This document shows positions 14,490 through 27,560 of a stretch of 64,000 bases of DNA, in pieces (positions within the stretch are counted from its first letter, which is position 1; every line of letters starts with the position of its first letter). Made by a program: the position numbers and the translations under genes. Under the pieces are notes generated by a model. The model saw only the letters and a program-made list of their open reading frames with translations, did not search any database and had not been told where the DNA came from. Source of the DNA: Metopolophium dirhodum (Eukaryota > Arthropoda > Insecta > Hemiptera > Aphididae); the NCBI RefSeq assembly GCF_019925205.1, contig NC_083560.1, forward strand, positions 57,272,270 to 57,336,269. The letters run 5' to 3'.

Positions 14490-16112
14490 AAATTTAACAC
14501 TATCCATTACAGTGACCCAATTGTAACCTACTGTACAGCAGAGCGACATCCACTTACCCAATTTTTATATACATAGTTTTAATACTATATACATGAGAGT
14601 TGTATGGAAAACACCGATCACTTTATTTTCATACCACGACTAGCTGAATTATATAAATTGCGTTATCGAAAATATTTAGTTTCAAATTTTACATTGCTAC
14701 AACGATTAGGTGGTTAAAATGTATTGTCTTTTTGAACTTTATCTATTATCAAAATTATACACCAATTATAAACCTACATATTATTATATCATTTATACCA
14801 TTTTAGGCATTTTATGTGTGTTCATTTTTTTCCGGGTGAATTCGGGTGATACAGCTAGTGTAATATAGAATACATATTATATTGATATGAGACGAGATAT
14901 AAAATTTAGTTACGGACGGTGTGGGGGTGAAGCCCCACCACTTGTTTGCATGAATATTAAATATTAATTCCCCCATGAAACATTCTCGATTACGCCACTG
15001 GAGGCTGGAGCTACCAAGTACCAATGTATATTATTGTGAAAATACTACCTATAATTTATAAATTGTTTCTGTTTATTAAGCCCGTTCCACAATCACTCAC
15101 GTACGTGCGTTTTTCGATTTACTTACATTGTTTCAATTCGTACCTACGCTAGGCTATGAAACGGACCTTATTACCTATTAGTATTTGGTATTCAGCATTC
15201 TGTTATACATTTCACGGCATAAACCTATACAATATACTAATTACTATTTTACCTATATTAAGTATACTATTCAATCTAAATAATAAGTATACATTTGTAC
15301 GATATCGGTTAGGTTACGATATTGGGTTAGTGTAAGCATAGGTAAACCTATGGTTTTTGTTGCATGTTGTATGTTGTAAAATCAACATCAATAATATTGG
15401 CTAGAATTGATTACTATGAGCGCGTTGATAATAACTAAAACTTAGTTCCTATGATATAAACTGCAGGTAAATAATAAATAGTCAATTTAGTAATGTGGAT
15501 ATAGAATACCTGAACAAATATTTTTTGGAATGTATAAATTATGATTTACAAAAAAATATAAGTAACATAGGTGCTCTTACTACTGTCGTCAGCATTGTCG
15601 CCACTACATCTGTAACGGTGACAACCATAGACAATATAAGATCTTATAATATTTATAATTTATAATATTCTTATATTATCTATGGTGACAACGTACAGCA
15701 CGCACAATGGACATCTCTTTTATCCCCGCTCTTCACCGTCTCTTCCTACGCATTACACACAATATAATCCACTCTATACAAACGTATTTCTAATGTCTTT
15801 GCTAAATCAATGTAAACACCGCCATAGTTTATATATTTTTTATTTTGTTTCATTTTACGTTGTGTCAACATAACCAAAAAGAGTTCGTATTATAATACTG
15901 TATTATTATTGCTGTGGTGTGTACTGCAGGAGACGCTCGCTATTAAGGCAGCTTCCAAGTCTCGTTCGTATTCATTTTTACATACACGTTACATTCTTTT
16001 TATTATTGTCGTCATCAGTAAGATTAGAGAGCTATATAAGAAGGTATACGCATCCGCCATTTCGGTTGCAAGAAAACATGATAGTAGAACAGTACTATCA
16101 TTTACCATTTCA
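14490..16112. other. Gene-free stretch with transposon ends
   Basis: No supportable gene. A hAT-like terminus on the minus strand begins at 15000 (CAGTGGCGTAATCGAGAATG). An imperfect hairpin around 15616-15700 pairs accatagacaatataagat with a later attatctatggt. The block 15670-15710 resembles 35165-35210. Confidence 0.45.
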
Positions 16113-17823
16113 TCAATTAGACTTGTTACTTGTTACTAATGTGCTGTATGAAGGTATAGGAAATTTTGTTTCGTGTAAGTAATTATACCCACTCACACCA
16201 AGACTGAATCTTAGCTTTAGTGATTTGACAATAGTTTCTTTAGACCATTCATGCATTTTGTTGGTTGACAACGCCATAATTTGGTCTTTATTCAAAAATG
16301 TTTCTAACAACTTTGATCGATCCTCTAGTTGTTGTTTAAAATTTTCATTTGTCTGTTCTAGATATTTAACAAACTGCTCATTTGCTCTTTTTAAACGGTC
16401 GTTTTCCTTTCTCAACACTTAATTTTCCATTTGTAATGACTAAATAAAAATAAAAAATAAATAAGTGTATGGCATAGTACAAAGAAAACACAATTAAATG
16501 TATTGTTTCATAAATACTACCAAATCACATAGGTAGTTAGTTTAATATTTTATTTTATGATCATACTTACAGACTGCAATGACTGCATATTATCATCAGT
16601 TTTATTTTCAATTTCATTTTGTCCAACACTCAATGTAGTATCATCAGGTATCTAAAACATTCAACAATTAATTCAATAGATAATATTTTATTAATGGCAG
16701 TTTATATTAAAAATGAATGTGCTATATTTTTGTACATAATTCAAGTTGATCAAGTCTAATTTTCATACTTACAGACTGCAATGACTGCATACTTGCACCA
16801 GTTGTATTTTCAATTTCATTTGGTTGAACATTCAAAGGAGGATCAAGTATCTAAAACATTAAACTATTTATTCAGTAAATAATTAAAAACATTATTTTAC
16901 TATTTTTTTGAAGGGAGACTGTAACGTAGCTACATAATACTACATATTTACTTAATTAAATTAAATATTTAACTATTAATTGTGTGTACAATTACTAAAT
17001 TAATTTCAAAAATACTATAAAGGGAATTAAAAGGTTGCTTTAGGTACTAAATTATTATATATTTGTATTCCTCACTGTGTACCTATACATTTTCAATTGT
17101 GGTGATAGTCCAAAATCATAGAGTAATAATATAAAATTCATTATTTGGTACATTTAATTCTTGACAAGAAAGAAAACAAATTTAATATAATTTAATGTAT
17201 TTTGTATAATGCACACCTTGTATTTGGATTTTCTTTTTGTCATTGTGCTCTTCGGTGGATTTGGAACATTAAAAATTGTAGGAATGGCGTCCCATTTTAA
17301 TTTAATCCAGCCATCTATCCTTTTTCTTTCAAATTGGTTCTCTTCAAAATGAATCTGGTATTTAAAAAAAATACATTAATGGCAGCAACAACTGATTAAT
17401 CAAAATAATGAATTAAACCATAAATATTTACGTATATTAATTTTAAACCTAGATAAATCATAAAAATGCAGGTAGTGTAATTAATTTAAATGTGCCCACA
17501 TATTTGTTAATTATTTGAAACTATGATAATGTTAATAATTTTTAGGCTAATTCGGTAGATTTGTATGAAAATCTACTGTAAGAAACTACGTTTCTATATT
17601 TTTGTGTTACTCTAATAGTTTTAATAAACAGAAGGACCTATTTAATCACTATTGAATATCAAATAATACTTACTTCACACAGACGAGCAGATTCTGTAGG
17701 TTGCCATTGCGCTCTTCTGGTATTATTTATCCAAATTTTTCTGCGTTCAAGTTGAGCCGGAAATCTGAATAGACGTATACCCTGACTACTTCGATTCGTG
17801 CAGTTTACGGCAGAACACGACAT
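16113..17823 (-). pseudogene. THAP-domain / P-element-type transposase-derived gene, five exons, interrupted
   Basis: Minus-strand exons with GT-AG junctions, all in phase 0: 17823-17674, 17354-17217, 16850-16773, 16651-16571, 16439-16113. Exons 1-2 encode a full THAP zinc finger: start MSCSAVNC (first Cys pair), Trp at residue 41, LCEIHF (Cys and His), and the closing DAIPTIF near residue 74. THAP fingers bind DNA in P-element-like transposases and their domesticated relatives. Exon 5 encodes a coiled coil (LRKENDRLKRANEQ) then WSKETIVKSLKLRFSLGVSG, the conserved segment after the coiled coil of P-element-family transposases. It stops shortly after PIPSYSTL, so the catalytic region is absent. 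An in-frame TAA (16421-16419) lies in exon 5 just before the coiled coil. Exons 3 and 4 are tandem duplicates. This is either a decayed or truncated transposon gene, or a domesticated short THAP protein ending at the TAA. The frame and splice structure are seen; function is inferred. Confidence 0.8.
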
Positions 17824-20800
17824 TTTAATATAATATTAAGATGTGAAGAAGTCAAGACGTAAAGAAATTAATCAGATAAAATTAAATGCGTACATATAAT
17901 TATTTTGTTCTGCGATTTTGGCGGTATTTTACTGTTATCTAGAATATGTTATTGCAAACAAAATGGCGGATGCACATACTCACATATTATAGAGCCTTAG
18001 TAAGATGACACAATAATCTTTGTAATTTTCTCTGGTTTCGAGGATACTGAATCTGCAGATTATTAATTATACAACGACTACCAATAAATCATATATCGTT
18101 TACAATTCGGGTTGCCTATCCATGACTCCTTCAATCTTTTCGGCAGATACAATCACAAGTTCAATCTTCGCAATAATCAATTACCCTACAATAGATATTT
18201 ATAAGACTCATTATGAATGTTCTTTTATTTTTACAATTTGATAGTTTACTTGTCATACCTCCCTGCTACCACCGTACTAGGACATTTTTCCCGGGCCGTA
18301 AATGGGAAGTATCCGTCTTGTGTGCTTTTAAGGTCCTATGACAGGACCTCATTTGGACGCTCACTGACCCATTGCCCCACTGTCGTATACGTATAACAGC
18401 CAAGAGCGTCGTTATAATAAATAATACACATTATAATATAAAAAATTTCTTTAGAATATCTTTAGACATCCAAAAGTTATTTTTAAAATAAACCTACTAG
18501 CAAAGTTATCCAGCTTCACCCATGTAGAAAACGCACAACCTATTGAATTTAAATTATTTTATTTACGTTTTAATTAATTATTTACATATATTTTTAATTA
18601 CTTCATACGCGCTGAGTTCGTAATTTGCATATCATTTTTTATTATATTATTCAAAATACATCGTTTGTTTCTAGATGACTTTTATGAACAAAAGAAGTAA
18701 ACGACTTTTATTTTTTCAAAACATCTCTGTAAAAATTAAAAAAACACTTATTTATGCATAATTATATACGTGTAACGCGTTCATTCTTATCAGCGACTGA
18801 CAAGAGTGCCCAAATAGTATGTATTTTTATTATTCTATAAAATTATTTTTCCATATTAATTATTAAGAAATCAACTGAGGAAGAAAGTATTTTTGTTATA
18901 ATTATGTTTATTGCAGTGCTTTTGGAATGTGCGCACACAGTAAAATCAGTAGGTTTTCCGACGCTTAAGCAATTGAGCATACACCTGTGAATGTGAGGAA
19001 CATGGATTTTCCAAACTTAGTCCACACACTTATTGCGATTATCCCTATGCTTTGTCGATGGTGATTGCTAAATATGCGAGTCGCGCCGGAAACTGCAAAG
19101 TTTGAATTTGAATGGCATATCAGGCCTAATCATTAAGATGCGGGGCAATAATACCTACATTTCTCCTTTAAATTTTAATAACATATCTGTGTTACTATTC
19201 AATACTATAAATGTCCAGTTAATATTAAATTATTTTTCAGTAATTGGCATGAATACATTTTTCAAATTTATAACTGAGTGTCTACGTCAACGATCACCAT
19301 AGTTTAAACTAAAATCTAAAATATTTCTAACTGTTTATATCCATCTTCAACATTGTAGTATTTAATGCAAAGTATAAGTATCGAGAAAATAAAATAACTT
19401 TCAAATAACTTTCTTCATATTTTCCATTTAATAATGTAATATAGTATAAATATTTTATACCTAATTATACTAAGTTAGTACCTACTTAAATATACATTTT
19501 TATATACCTACACTATTGTATTTAAATACATTGTACTTATTTTTTTTTCAAAATACTGAACCCCACTGAAAGAAGTCTTGTAGGAGCCCAGAAGTTCAAA
19601 ATTACATTAGGTATAACTACATAAATAGTGTATTTAAACAAATCCTGATATCCTCAATCACACATAAAATATTTTATATAAACCAAACATTTTAGATTTA
19701 ATTTAAATAATTTCGTAATACATTAATAATAATATCACAAAGCCATCGTTGCTAATTCTTGAGACCAATTAAAAAAAAAAATTATTTTTGCATTGCTCAG
19801 AAAAATTTTAGTTAGGCCAAAATATAATCTTGATAAATTTTAGGTACCTATACATAAGTATGCCCTGCAACTACTCAAATGACGGCTCTGAGGTATTATC
19901 ATGTAAGGGTTATATTTTTCTGTTTTTACACTACAAATCATAAAACTGCCATATTTTTAAAGTACCGAATATGATTTTTTTATTAAAATCAAAAGGCCAT
20001 TATAATTTGTTAATACGATCATACGAAAATATTTTTCAAATAAAAATTTTAAAAGACAGAATTATCAAAAAGTTATTGAAAATTATTAAAAAAGTTATTA
20101 CGTATTTACGTGTCAAATTCATTTACTCCAAAAAAATATTGATATTTAAAAAAATTTGAAAAACTACTTGAATAAACTTTTTACTATCAAAAATTATCTA
20201 AGAATTAGATTTACAAATTAGCAGTTTTGTATTTTGAATTTTTCCAAAAAAAATTTTAAATTGTCTTTGTTAAAAAAAATTGTTTACTGTAGGTATTTTA
20301 AAAGCAAGGGTGTTCATATTCTTAAAAATAAAATGTAATATTGATTAGGTTAAAAGTTATTTAATTTATAAAGCTTTTCTGTTACACCCTGTTATAGGTC
20401 CATAAACACAATAATTAAACTAAACAAATTGGTCTGTAATTTGCCACAATTAATTTATAAATACAAATACGCCTTTATAGACCGCTAATGAACTTAGAAT
20501 AGTGGGCTGGGCCCTTCCCTGTCCGTCCCTGCTTGTGTAAACTATAGGTACATGTTCTGTGGCCGCATACTAATGTTAATACTTCACACCAGACTCACTT
20601 CAATTTCCTATACTACCTTTGAATCAGTCCATATTGTCCATCAAAAAAATATACATCTTAAGTGAAATAGGAAATTGAGAGTTTTGATTGAGTACCTATT
20701 TAATCAATTATCCAAAGAAGACGTGTCCAGTCGTCTAACTAGGTCGAGGTGCTGTGGTGCAAGTGGCTCTCACTAATATATAAGAAAGACAAAATGATTA

Positions 20801-21646
20801 ATTCAAAAATTGTATATCATATTGTTTTATAAAAATATTATATTATTATTATATATGTTTGTGTGAGTCACCACCTCGTGCAAATTATATCTGAGGCTGT
20901 AATTTATTTTATATAATTTTATAATTTTGTTTTAAATTTAATTTTTGTACTCGGGACGTACATTGAAAATCCTGCTTATTAAACCTTGGTTTTTTTTTGT
21001 TCGTTATTTAAACTTTGTTTTTAACAATTAGTTTCAACATTTAGGTAATGAGATAAATAAAAGGTACAAATATACAATATAAACAATATAAATTAAAAAA
21101 TACTTATAAAAAGAAAGAGGAAAAACAAAAAGATGATACCTAAGTGGTATACGAAAAACAATTCTAAGCAATGACTAAAAATATATAAGTATAATATATG
21201 ATATTATTGTGATCAAAGTAATTTATTTTACTATTATATAGATTTATTTAATAATAGTACATTAATAGTTTATTCATTTTTGTCGAAAAAATTGCATTTA
21301 AAAAATATTTCATTATTGTGTGTATAAAATATAATAATATACCTACTCTAAACTTTTTAAGTACCAACGAATAATATTTTTAAATAACAACACAAAACTA
21401 AAACCGTCCTTCTTCATTAAAATATATAATTTCGTCCACACATGAATTTTTATTTAATTTTTATTATAATTACGTTAATTTTTAAGTTTTGTAGTTTTTA
21501 TGAATGATTTTTTTAAATTGTAATGCATAGTTTTTCCCATCACTCCCGCATTGACGTACGTACGTACGTTGTCTATTTTAAAATATGTCAATATATCAAA
21601 TTTGCGTTCATCACTTTCAATTTTGTGTTGTAATCTCTAATAGGTA
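17824..21646. other. Gene-free A+T-rich stretch
   Basis: No supportable coding exon. The first few hundred bases upstream of the THAP gene start are its presumptive promoter side. A moderately G+C-rich non-coding patch at about 18.24-18.42 kb and a hAT-like minus-strand end near 20.50-20.54 kb (CAGGGACGGACAGGG) are probably transposon debris. Confidence 0.5.
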
Positions 21647-21890
21647 CTAGAGTGAATTGACCAATCATCAAATTTAAAGGTAAGAACATTATATGTGTTC
21701 TCTTGTAAATTTTATACTATATTTCAATTTTTAAGTGAGTTATAAGTCTTTAAATTGTAATATTTTACGTACCTACTCATGAAGTCATAACTCATAACTC
21801 ACTTAAAAATCAAAATATCGCATAAAAACCAACGAGAAAACACAGATAATGTTCGTACTTTTAAGTTTGATCATAGGTCAATTCACTCTA
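21647..21890. mobile_element. Fold-back (hairpin) element
   Basis: Inverted arms of roughly 95 bp: the left arm begins agagtgaattgacc and the right arm ends ggtcaattcactct. Inside, gaacattat.tgtgtt blocks and aagtgagttat/ataactcactt also pair. The same blocks occur singly inside the elements at 13.4 kb and 43.3 kb, so this is an internal-inverted derivative of that family. Confidence 0.7.
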
Positions 21891-22220
21891 ATATTGAAGC
21901 CAACATCACAAAATTTTAACGACTGAACGTAAGATGTTATGGCGTTAGAAATGCAAAGACATGGACAAATGTATATTATTACGCTGGTAGCCTGCAGCTG
22001 GTATGACTTCCTGTCGTAATATATTTTCAATTAAACCTAACAAGTTACACAACTACTAGCGAGTTCTATGATGATTTCACCCAACAATATTATTGACAAC
22101 GGTGCAGCGTAATAGTACAGTACAACAGTTGGAGGCAACACAACAAAGGATGACCTGTTCCGGCTAATTCAATGTAGAATTACATTACAAACATTTTTTA
22201 TAAAATTCACCACCACCGCT

Positions 22221-22307
22221 ACTTGTAGTATACTTCTATACTATACTTGTAGTATACTTCTATACTATACTTGTAGTATACTTCTATACCATACTTGTAA
22301 TATAAAC
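22221..22307. repeat. 24-bp tandem repeat, about 3.6 copies
   Basis: The unit acttgtagtatacttctata plus ctat repeats with starts at 22221, 22245, 22269 and 22293, nearly perfectly. It sits just upstream of the casc3 promoter region. Confidence 0.9.
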
Positions 22308-22329
22308 TGTAGTCTACATTGACAACAAT

Positions 22330-23125
22330 CTACCTCCTGCCACGTGGATCGGCTTACCTCCAAGGCTCCAAAATCATGGTAGCCACATAACCATAATATA
22401 TCGTGTCACCACCATTATCTGGGTAACCGGTAAGCAGGTCAATATTATATTCAACAACCAATGATATGCCGTATGGCAGCCATGCAGTGGTCCGCGCAAT
22501 CGGCCGCCGCCGTAATTCCTCGTTCGGCCGATGACTGAGATAATAGCATCGTTATTTGTTATCGCGTGGTGATGCACTGATGCTTTCGACCTGGGTCCCC
22601 GGCGCCCGTCCGCTCATTGCTAAACGTTAGTCTATTAAATTGTTGCAATTTGCTATGACATCGGTCAGTCAACGCTCTTGATGATCGTCTGTCCCGAGAC
22701 AAATAAAATCAAAATCCGTTTATGACGACAACGCCCGATCTTTCAACTTACATTTTTTGCGTGTTTTCCTCGCCGCGCCCGGTCACGCACAAAGGCATCG
22801 GCCGCACTGTCCGTTCGCCGCCGTCGACAACCGACTCGATTTTTCGTCCGCGTCGTAGTTTTTCGACGTAGGTCGAAAGAATTTTTCTCCAAACACCCGT
22901 CAAACGATCCAGTACAATTGTTCGCGTCGTGTTTTCCGTTTTCTTTTGTTTTGTTTTTTTTTTCTTTATCACTACCCTCGGTTTTTTACTGTTGCTGCTG
23001 CATATCTTATCGCTGTAAACCCTAGGTAATATTTTTACTTTGTTCTTCATACAACCTGTAAGTCCGTCATTTAAATATTAATTGTGCTATAATTTTCCCC
23101 GACAGTTGAACGTTATATTCTTACA
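22330..23125 (+). promoter_or_regulatory. CpG-rich promoter and 5' leader of casc3
   Basis: Base composition changes sharply from A+T-rich to CpG-rich here (for example cggccgccgccg near 22500 and dense CG through 22.75-22.95 kb), then the casc3 ATG follows at 23126 in context acaATGG. A possible small leader intron (donor gtaagt near 23057, acceptor ccgacag ending 23105) would be very short, so I do not assert it. The transcription start is not resolvable by eye. Confidence 0.55.
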
Positions 23126-26100
23126 ATGGAGAGTACTGCCGTCAACGTGAAAGAAGCAGACACTGTCGCCAAAGGTGCTGCTGCCACCATTGCCGCTACC
23201 GATGCGGCGAATTCGATAGCAGTAGCTGATGAAATTGTTCCACCCATTAAGTTAGACAAGGAAATTATTATGACCACTGAAAATGTTGAACATGTGGTGG
23301 TCAGTGAACAAGTCGATGTGTCAAATGAAACTGCAATTACCGTTAACGCCACTAGTAACAAAAAAGATCAATTAAATAAAGCCATGGCATCTACAACAAT
23401 ATCGACTAATGAGGTAGATGAGATTAAACACAATCTAGGTGAAACAGTTTTAGACAAGCAACAGAAACCTGCGACAGCTAGGGTTGAAAAGGATATTGTA
23501 ATCAATGAAACCTCTGATATAAATCTAGATATCTCTTTAAAAACAAAATCAGAGTCTGATGAAATATATAACTCAACAATGGGTAGTGTATTTGAAGATG
23601 CAGTTGAATATATTATCAATGATGAAGAAGATAATGTTGTAAAAGAACAGCCTCAAGATGTAATTCAAGAGGAAAATGATCCAGATGATGAGAGTAGTTC
23701 GCAACATGAAGTAGAGGGAGGTGATGGCGAGGAAGACTATGATGAAGAAATCAAAGATGTGAGCAATAATTCAAATTAATATTCTGTACTTATTTTGTTT
23801 ATTTTGCTTTTTGCAGTAGTAAGAGTTGTGCATCATTATATAATTATATATATCAAATGTTTTTTTCAAAAATAGGTATTCAAAAACTTAATGCATACTA
23901 ACGCTCTAGATATAAATATTTGAAAACAATAGATAAGTATTTAAAAATAATTTCCAAATAGGGAAAGCTATTTGAGTTTGGATATTTTGAGAATTTTAAA
24001 TCGGTAAATTCTGTTTAGACTACTTATTCTGTAGGTTTTTAGTTTTTACTCTACAAAATTTTACATTATGTACATTTCAGAAGTCAGTATACACTATAGC
24101 TGTTAATTTTTAATGGGCACTCAAAAATATTATTTGATACATTCTTTTTAAAAAAAATGCCATTTACCTAGGTATATTATTTACCTACTGTCCTCAGATT
24201 TACTCGAGGATTTACTTAACCATCTATTTTACCCAATTGTCTTATTCATATAATTAAGTATTTTTATTGCCTTCCTAGTTTAACCTTCACTAAATTATGA
24301 TAAAATATTCCTTAAAACTTAGATTTTATTCGTGTTTAAAAAAAAATCCATTTGAACACCATAATTATTTAACCATATGTACTCTGTCCAGCAAGAGAAT
24401 ACACCGATTCTGCGCATCGCCCTGCTATCGAAACCATTTCCTCTATGGCAGGGTGTTGTATGGGGATGCATAGAAGAACCAATGTTGGTCTGATCGCGAC
24501 ACTTTCTCTCGCTGGACAGAGTATAGTTTAAATATAATTTTTTATCTGGCTGTTATTCCATTTTAGCCTGCAGAACCCGTAGTACCTGTACCTGTGGACG
24601 ATGATACTAATGATCCTCAATACATACCTAGGCGTGGACGGTTCTACGAGCATGATGACCGCATGGCATATAGTACAACAAGCTCTGAAGGATCAGAATC
24701 TGATAATGGATATGAAGAAGATTCAGGAGATGACGATGAAGTTTCTGAGTGAGTAGTGACTAAGAAATTTAATTTTAAGTATGTATGATATTAAATTAAT
24801 ATTAAATTTTATTTTTAATAATTATTAGTCGTCGCCGAGTTAGAAGACGTCATACCGGTATTAAAAAACAAAAGTCAGTGACCCCAGTAGATACTGCTGA
24901 AAACACTGCTTTAGAAGTTGTGGATGGATCACTGTCTACTAAAAGAGTCTTGGCCATATCTAAGGTTGCTGCTACAACAAAAGACTCTGAAATTGCTGTA
25001 ACTGCTGATGGATTGGCAAAAAAACTTGGTGTAGGTTCTAGAAAATCTCGTGATTTAGATGCTCTTGATAGGTGGACACATGATATGTATGATGAAAATG
25101 AGCAGACACGCAAAAGTCGTGATGAGTTATTGGCCTCTTATGGATATGACATACGGGAGGAATCGGAGGCACCACGAGCTCGACGCCACCATAAATATGG
25201 GTAAGTTAATGATAGAAACCATTTATATATAGTCTGCATATACTAACAATTACAATTGTTTTCATATTAGGCGAGCTGCCACTACCAAATATACTCGTAG
25301 TTGGCAGGATACAAAAGCTTACATTGGTGCTGCTGGAGGCCAACAGTCCATGAAAGTTAAGCGTGGAGGTATGGCTCGACGCAATGTTGGTGGTCTAAAT
25401 AAGAACATAAACAAATCTACAACTGATGAGTACACCTCTGAATTCCCAGCTTTGGATGATACAAACAAATCAGAGCCTAATACTTCAACCCTTCCTCCAA
25501 CTGAGTCTCCTGCAGTTGTAGAAGTCTCAGACCAGAATCATGAACAACAACTAAAAACTCTTTCTGTTCAGAATGAAGATAAAAAATCTGTTGCTGCAGT
25601 TGTGGAAACTAGCCAGGCTCGGCATCATACCCCGTCATCCCGAGCAACTCCAAAATATAACACAACTTCCCCTACAAATCGAAACAATCGCCAGGACCAG
25701 CAAAATGGTGGACCTTCACCTTCATTGTCATCAACTAATAATAAAAACTATTTCAATCGGTCTTCAACTGAGTCCCCAATTAGCAAAGAAAAAGGCGCTC
25801 AAGTAAGTCGAGACTCTCCTTCCTCAGCAGCTAACTCAAACTTCTATAACCGAAGACCACAACAAAACAGTGGTGGCCATAATCAACATCATAATTATAA
25901 ACAGCAACACTACAACAGCACTCAACATAACCAGCAACACCAAAATTCTTCACCTTCAGGACCTCGTGGCCGTAACTTCCATCAACACCATACTTCGCAA
26001 CAATATAATCGTGATAGATATTTTTCTAAGGGAGCAGCACCTTCATCCAGTTCAAATCAGCACAATTACGATCAGCAGCATCAGTCTGGAGCACCTACTA

Positions 26101-27560
26101 CTGCTGGCACAGGACGTACACAACATGGTGGCGGACATTATCAACACTATAATAATCGTCAATGTAAGTATTCTATCATCAAATCTGTTATAATTTTTAA
26201 TTCTTCATGATTTTCTTCAATTACAATTTATATTACCCATTCAATTCTTTTTATGTTAATGCAATATGATAATATGACTTGTTATCAAGTATTATAATTA
26301 TGTGTGTCCAAATACATCTATGCATGAATTCATTAATTACCAATAGTTATTAACCTGAGTGTAACTTCCTCAATGCAAACTTTTTTTAAATTAATAAAAG
26401 TACAGAAATGTACTAATATTTTATTAATTAATAATAACTCAAGATATATCTATTCTAGATGAAAACGAAAATCAACCAATTGATCCGCCTGCACCACCAG
26501 CACCGGTTGTACGTAGCTCAAAACGGTACTCAGTTCAAAGCCGCAGGGAGCTTCCTGACCCAGTACTAAATTTTGGTGGAATATCTAAGACACCTCAGCC
26601 ACAACCTCCAGCTCCTCAGCAACAAAATGGGTTAGTTATGCAAGATCAACAAATGCAACCCGCGCCTCAGCAATTACAACAGCAACAACCAATCCAAATT
26701 CATCAACAACCACCGCCATTGTTACCACAGTACCATCAACCCTTACAACAAATACATCACGGTATGGTGCTTGATCACAACACTGGTATGATGGTTATGG
26801 CTGCTGCTGATCCAACCATGTACCATCATCAAATGTATGCTACGCCCCAGTATGCTACTGGAGTTGCACCGGGTCCAGCAGCTGGAAGTGCTGATGATCA
26901 GAATGCAGCAGCAGCAGCTGCTGCAGCTGCTCTTCAGATGCTTGCAGCTCAGGCAGCTGTTTACCAACCAGTACCAACAGGTGCTACAGGTGTAACATCA
27001 CCACCATCTGGAACACAATCCTTGCAACAACCAGTAAGCTTATCACTTTAATCATTGGCTTTAATGAATTTAAATATTTTGTACATACGATTTTCTATGT
27101 TCGAGTCTTATTTTATTTTCTCTTTAATACAAAATAAATAGATTTATGTATACAAATGAATAATGTTAATACATTTTTGATAATCTTACTAATTATTACT
27201 ATAATATACTTAAATTATTTAACTATAAAAAAGTACCTATATCAGTATATATTTATAAAGTTTACTTTTCGTTAAGGCCAATATATTACCATTATATTAT
27301 TAAATTTATGAACATTTTTATCAATATCATTTAATTGTTACAAAAATGAAATCGTTATCATATTTATTTATTTTTTCTAGGAAACCTTCATGACTACTTA
27401 CTATCAACCACAGCAACAGCCACAACAACAACCTCCTCCAAGACGTGTTAATTTGGCTATACCCATAGTGGCACCGCCTCCAGAACCTAATCAACAGCAA
27501 GGGAACTTGAAAACCAACTTATCCACTACACCACCTCCTACTACAGCTTCAACCAATTGA
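23126..27560 (+). CDS. btz: CASC3 / Barentsz (MLN51), exon junction complex subunit
   Basis: Six coding exons with GT-AG introns and consistent phase: 23126-23758, 24567-24748, 24829-25200, 25271-26163, 26459-27033, 27381-27560; 944 codons plus TGA. The family binds eIF4A3 and RNA in the exon junction complex, acting in nonsense-mediated decay and mRNA localisation between nucleus and cytoplasm. The SELOR/Btz core is present in two halves: NDPQYIPRRGRFYEHDDR at about residues 226-243, and RWTHDMY then KSRDELLASYGYDIR at about 353-381. C-terminal family motifs also match: SKRYSVQSRR in exon 5 and a PPRRVNL/PPPE segment in exon 6. The N-terminus (1-211) is acidic and low complexity, and the rest of the C-terminal half is rich in Gln, His, Asn and Pro, both typical of the family. 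About 110 residues separate the two SELOR halves, much longer than I recall for the human protein. The start is the first ATG in the exon after the CpG-rich leader. Confidence 0.95.
24382..24521. mobile_element. Short MITE in casc3 intron 1, TA-flanked
   Basis: A 140-bp element with inverted ends: left ctctgtccagcaagagaa, right ttctctcgctggacagag (one mismatch). Each end is flanked by TA (24380-24381, 24522-24523), the target duplication of Tc1/mariner-type elements. Internally it is more G+C-rich than the intron. It is non-coding. Confidence 0.8.

Noticed and set aside
14812..15024. 70-codon minus-strand frame starting MVLGSSSLQWRN
   Set aside because: It overlaps a hAT-like terminus and has no conserved motif; it is probably chance.
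19971..20159. Lys/Ile-rich 62-codon frame
   Set aside because: A+T-rich composition produces such frames; there is no start context, splice site or homology signal.
22748..23050. 100-codon minus-strand frame rich in Lys/Arg upstream of casc3
   Set aside because: It lies antisense to the casc3 leader, is low complexity and has no family resemblance.
23113..23619. Minus-strand frames opposite casc3 exon 1
   Set aside because: Antisense shadows of a confidently identified coding exon.
25573..26193. Alternative-frame open stretches within casc3 exon 4
   Set aside because: They come from CAA/CAT-rich repeats of the true frame read out of phase.
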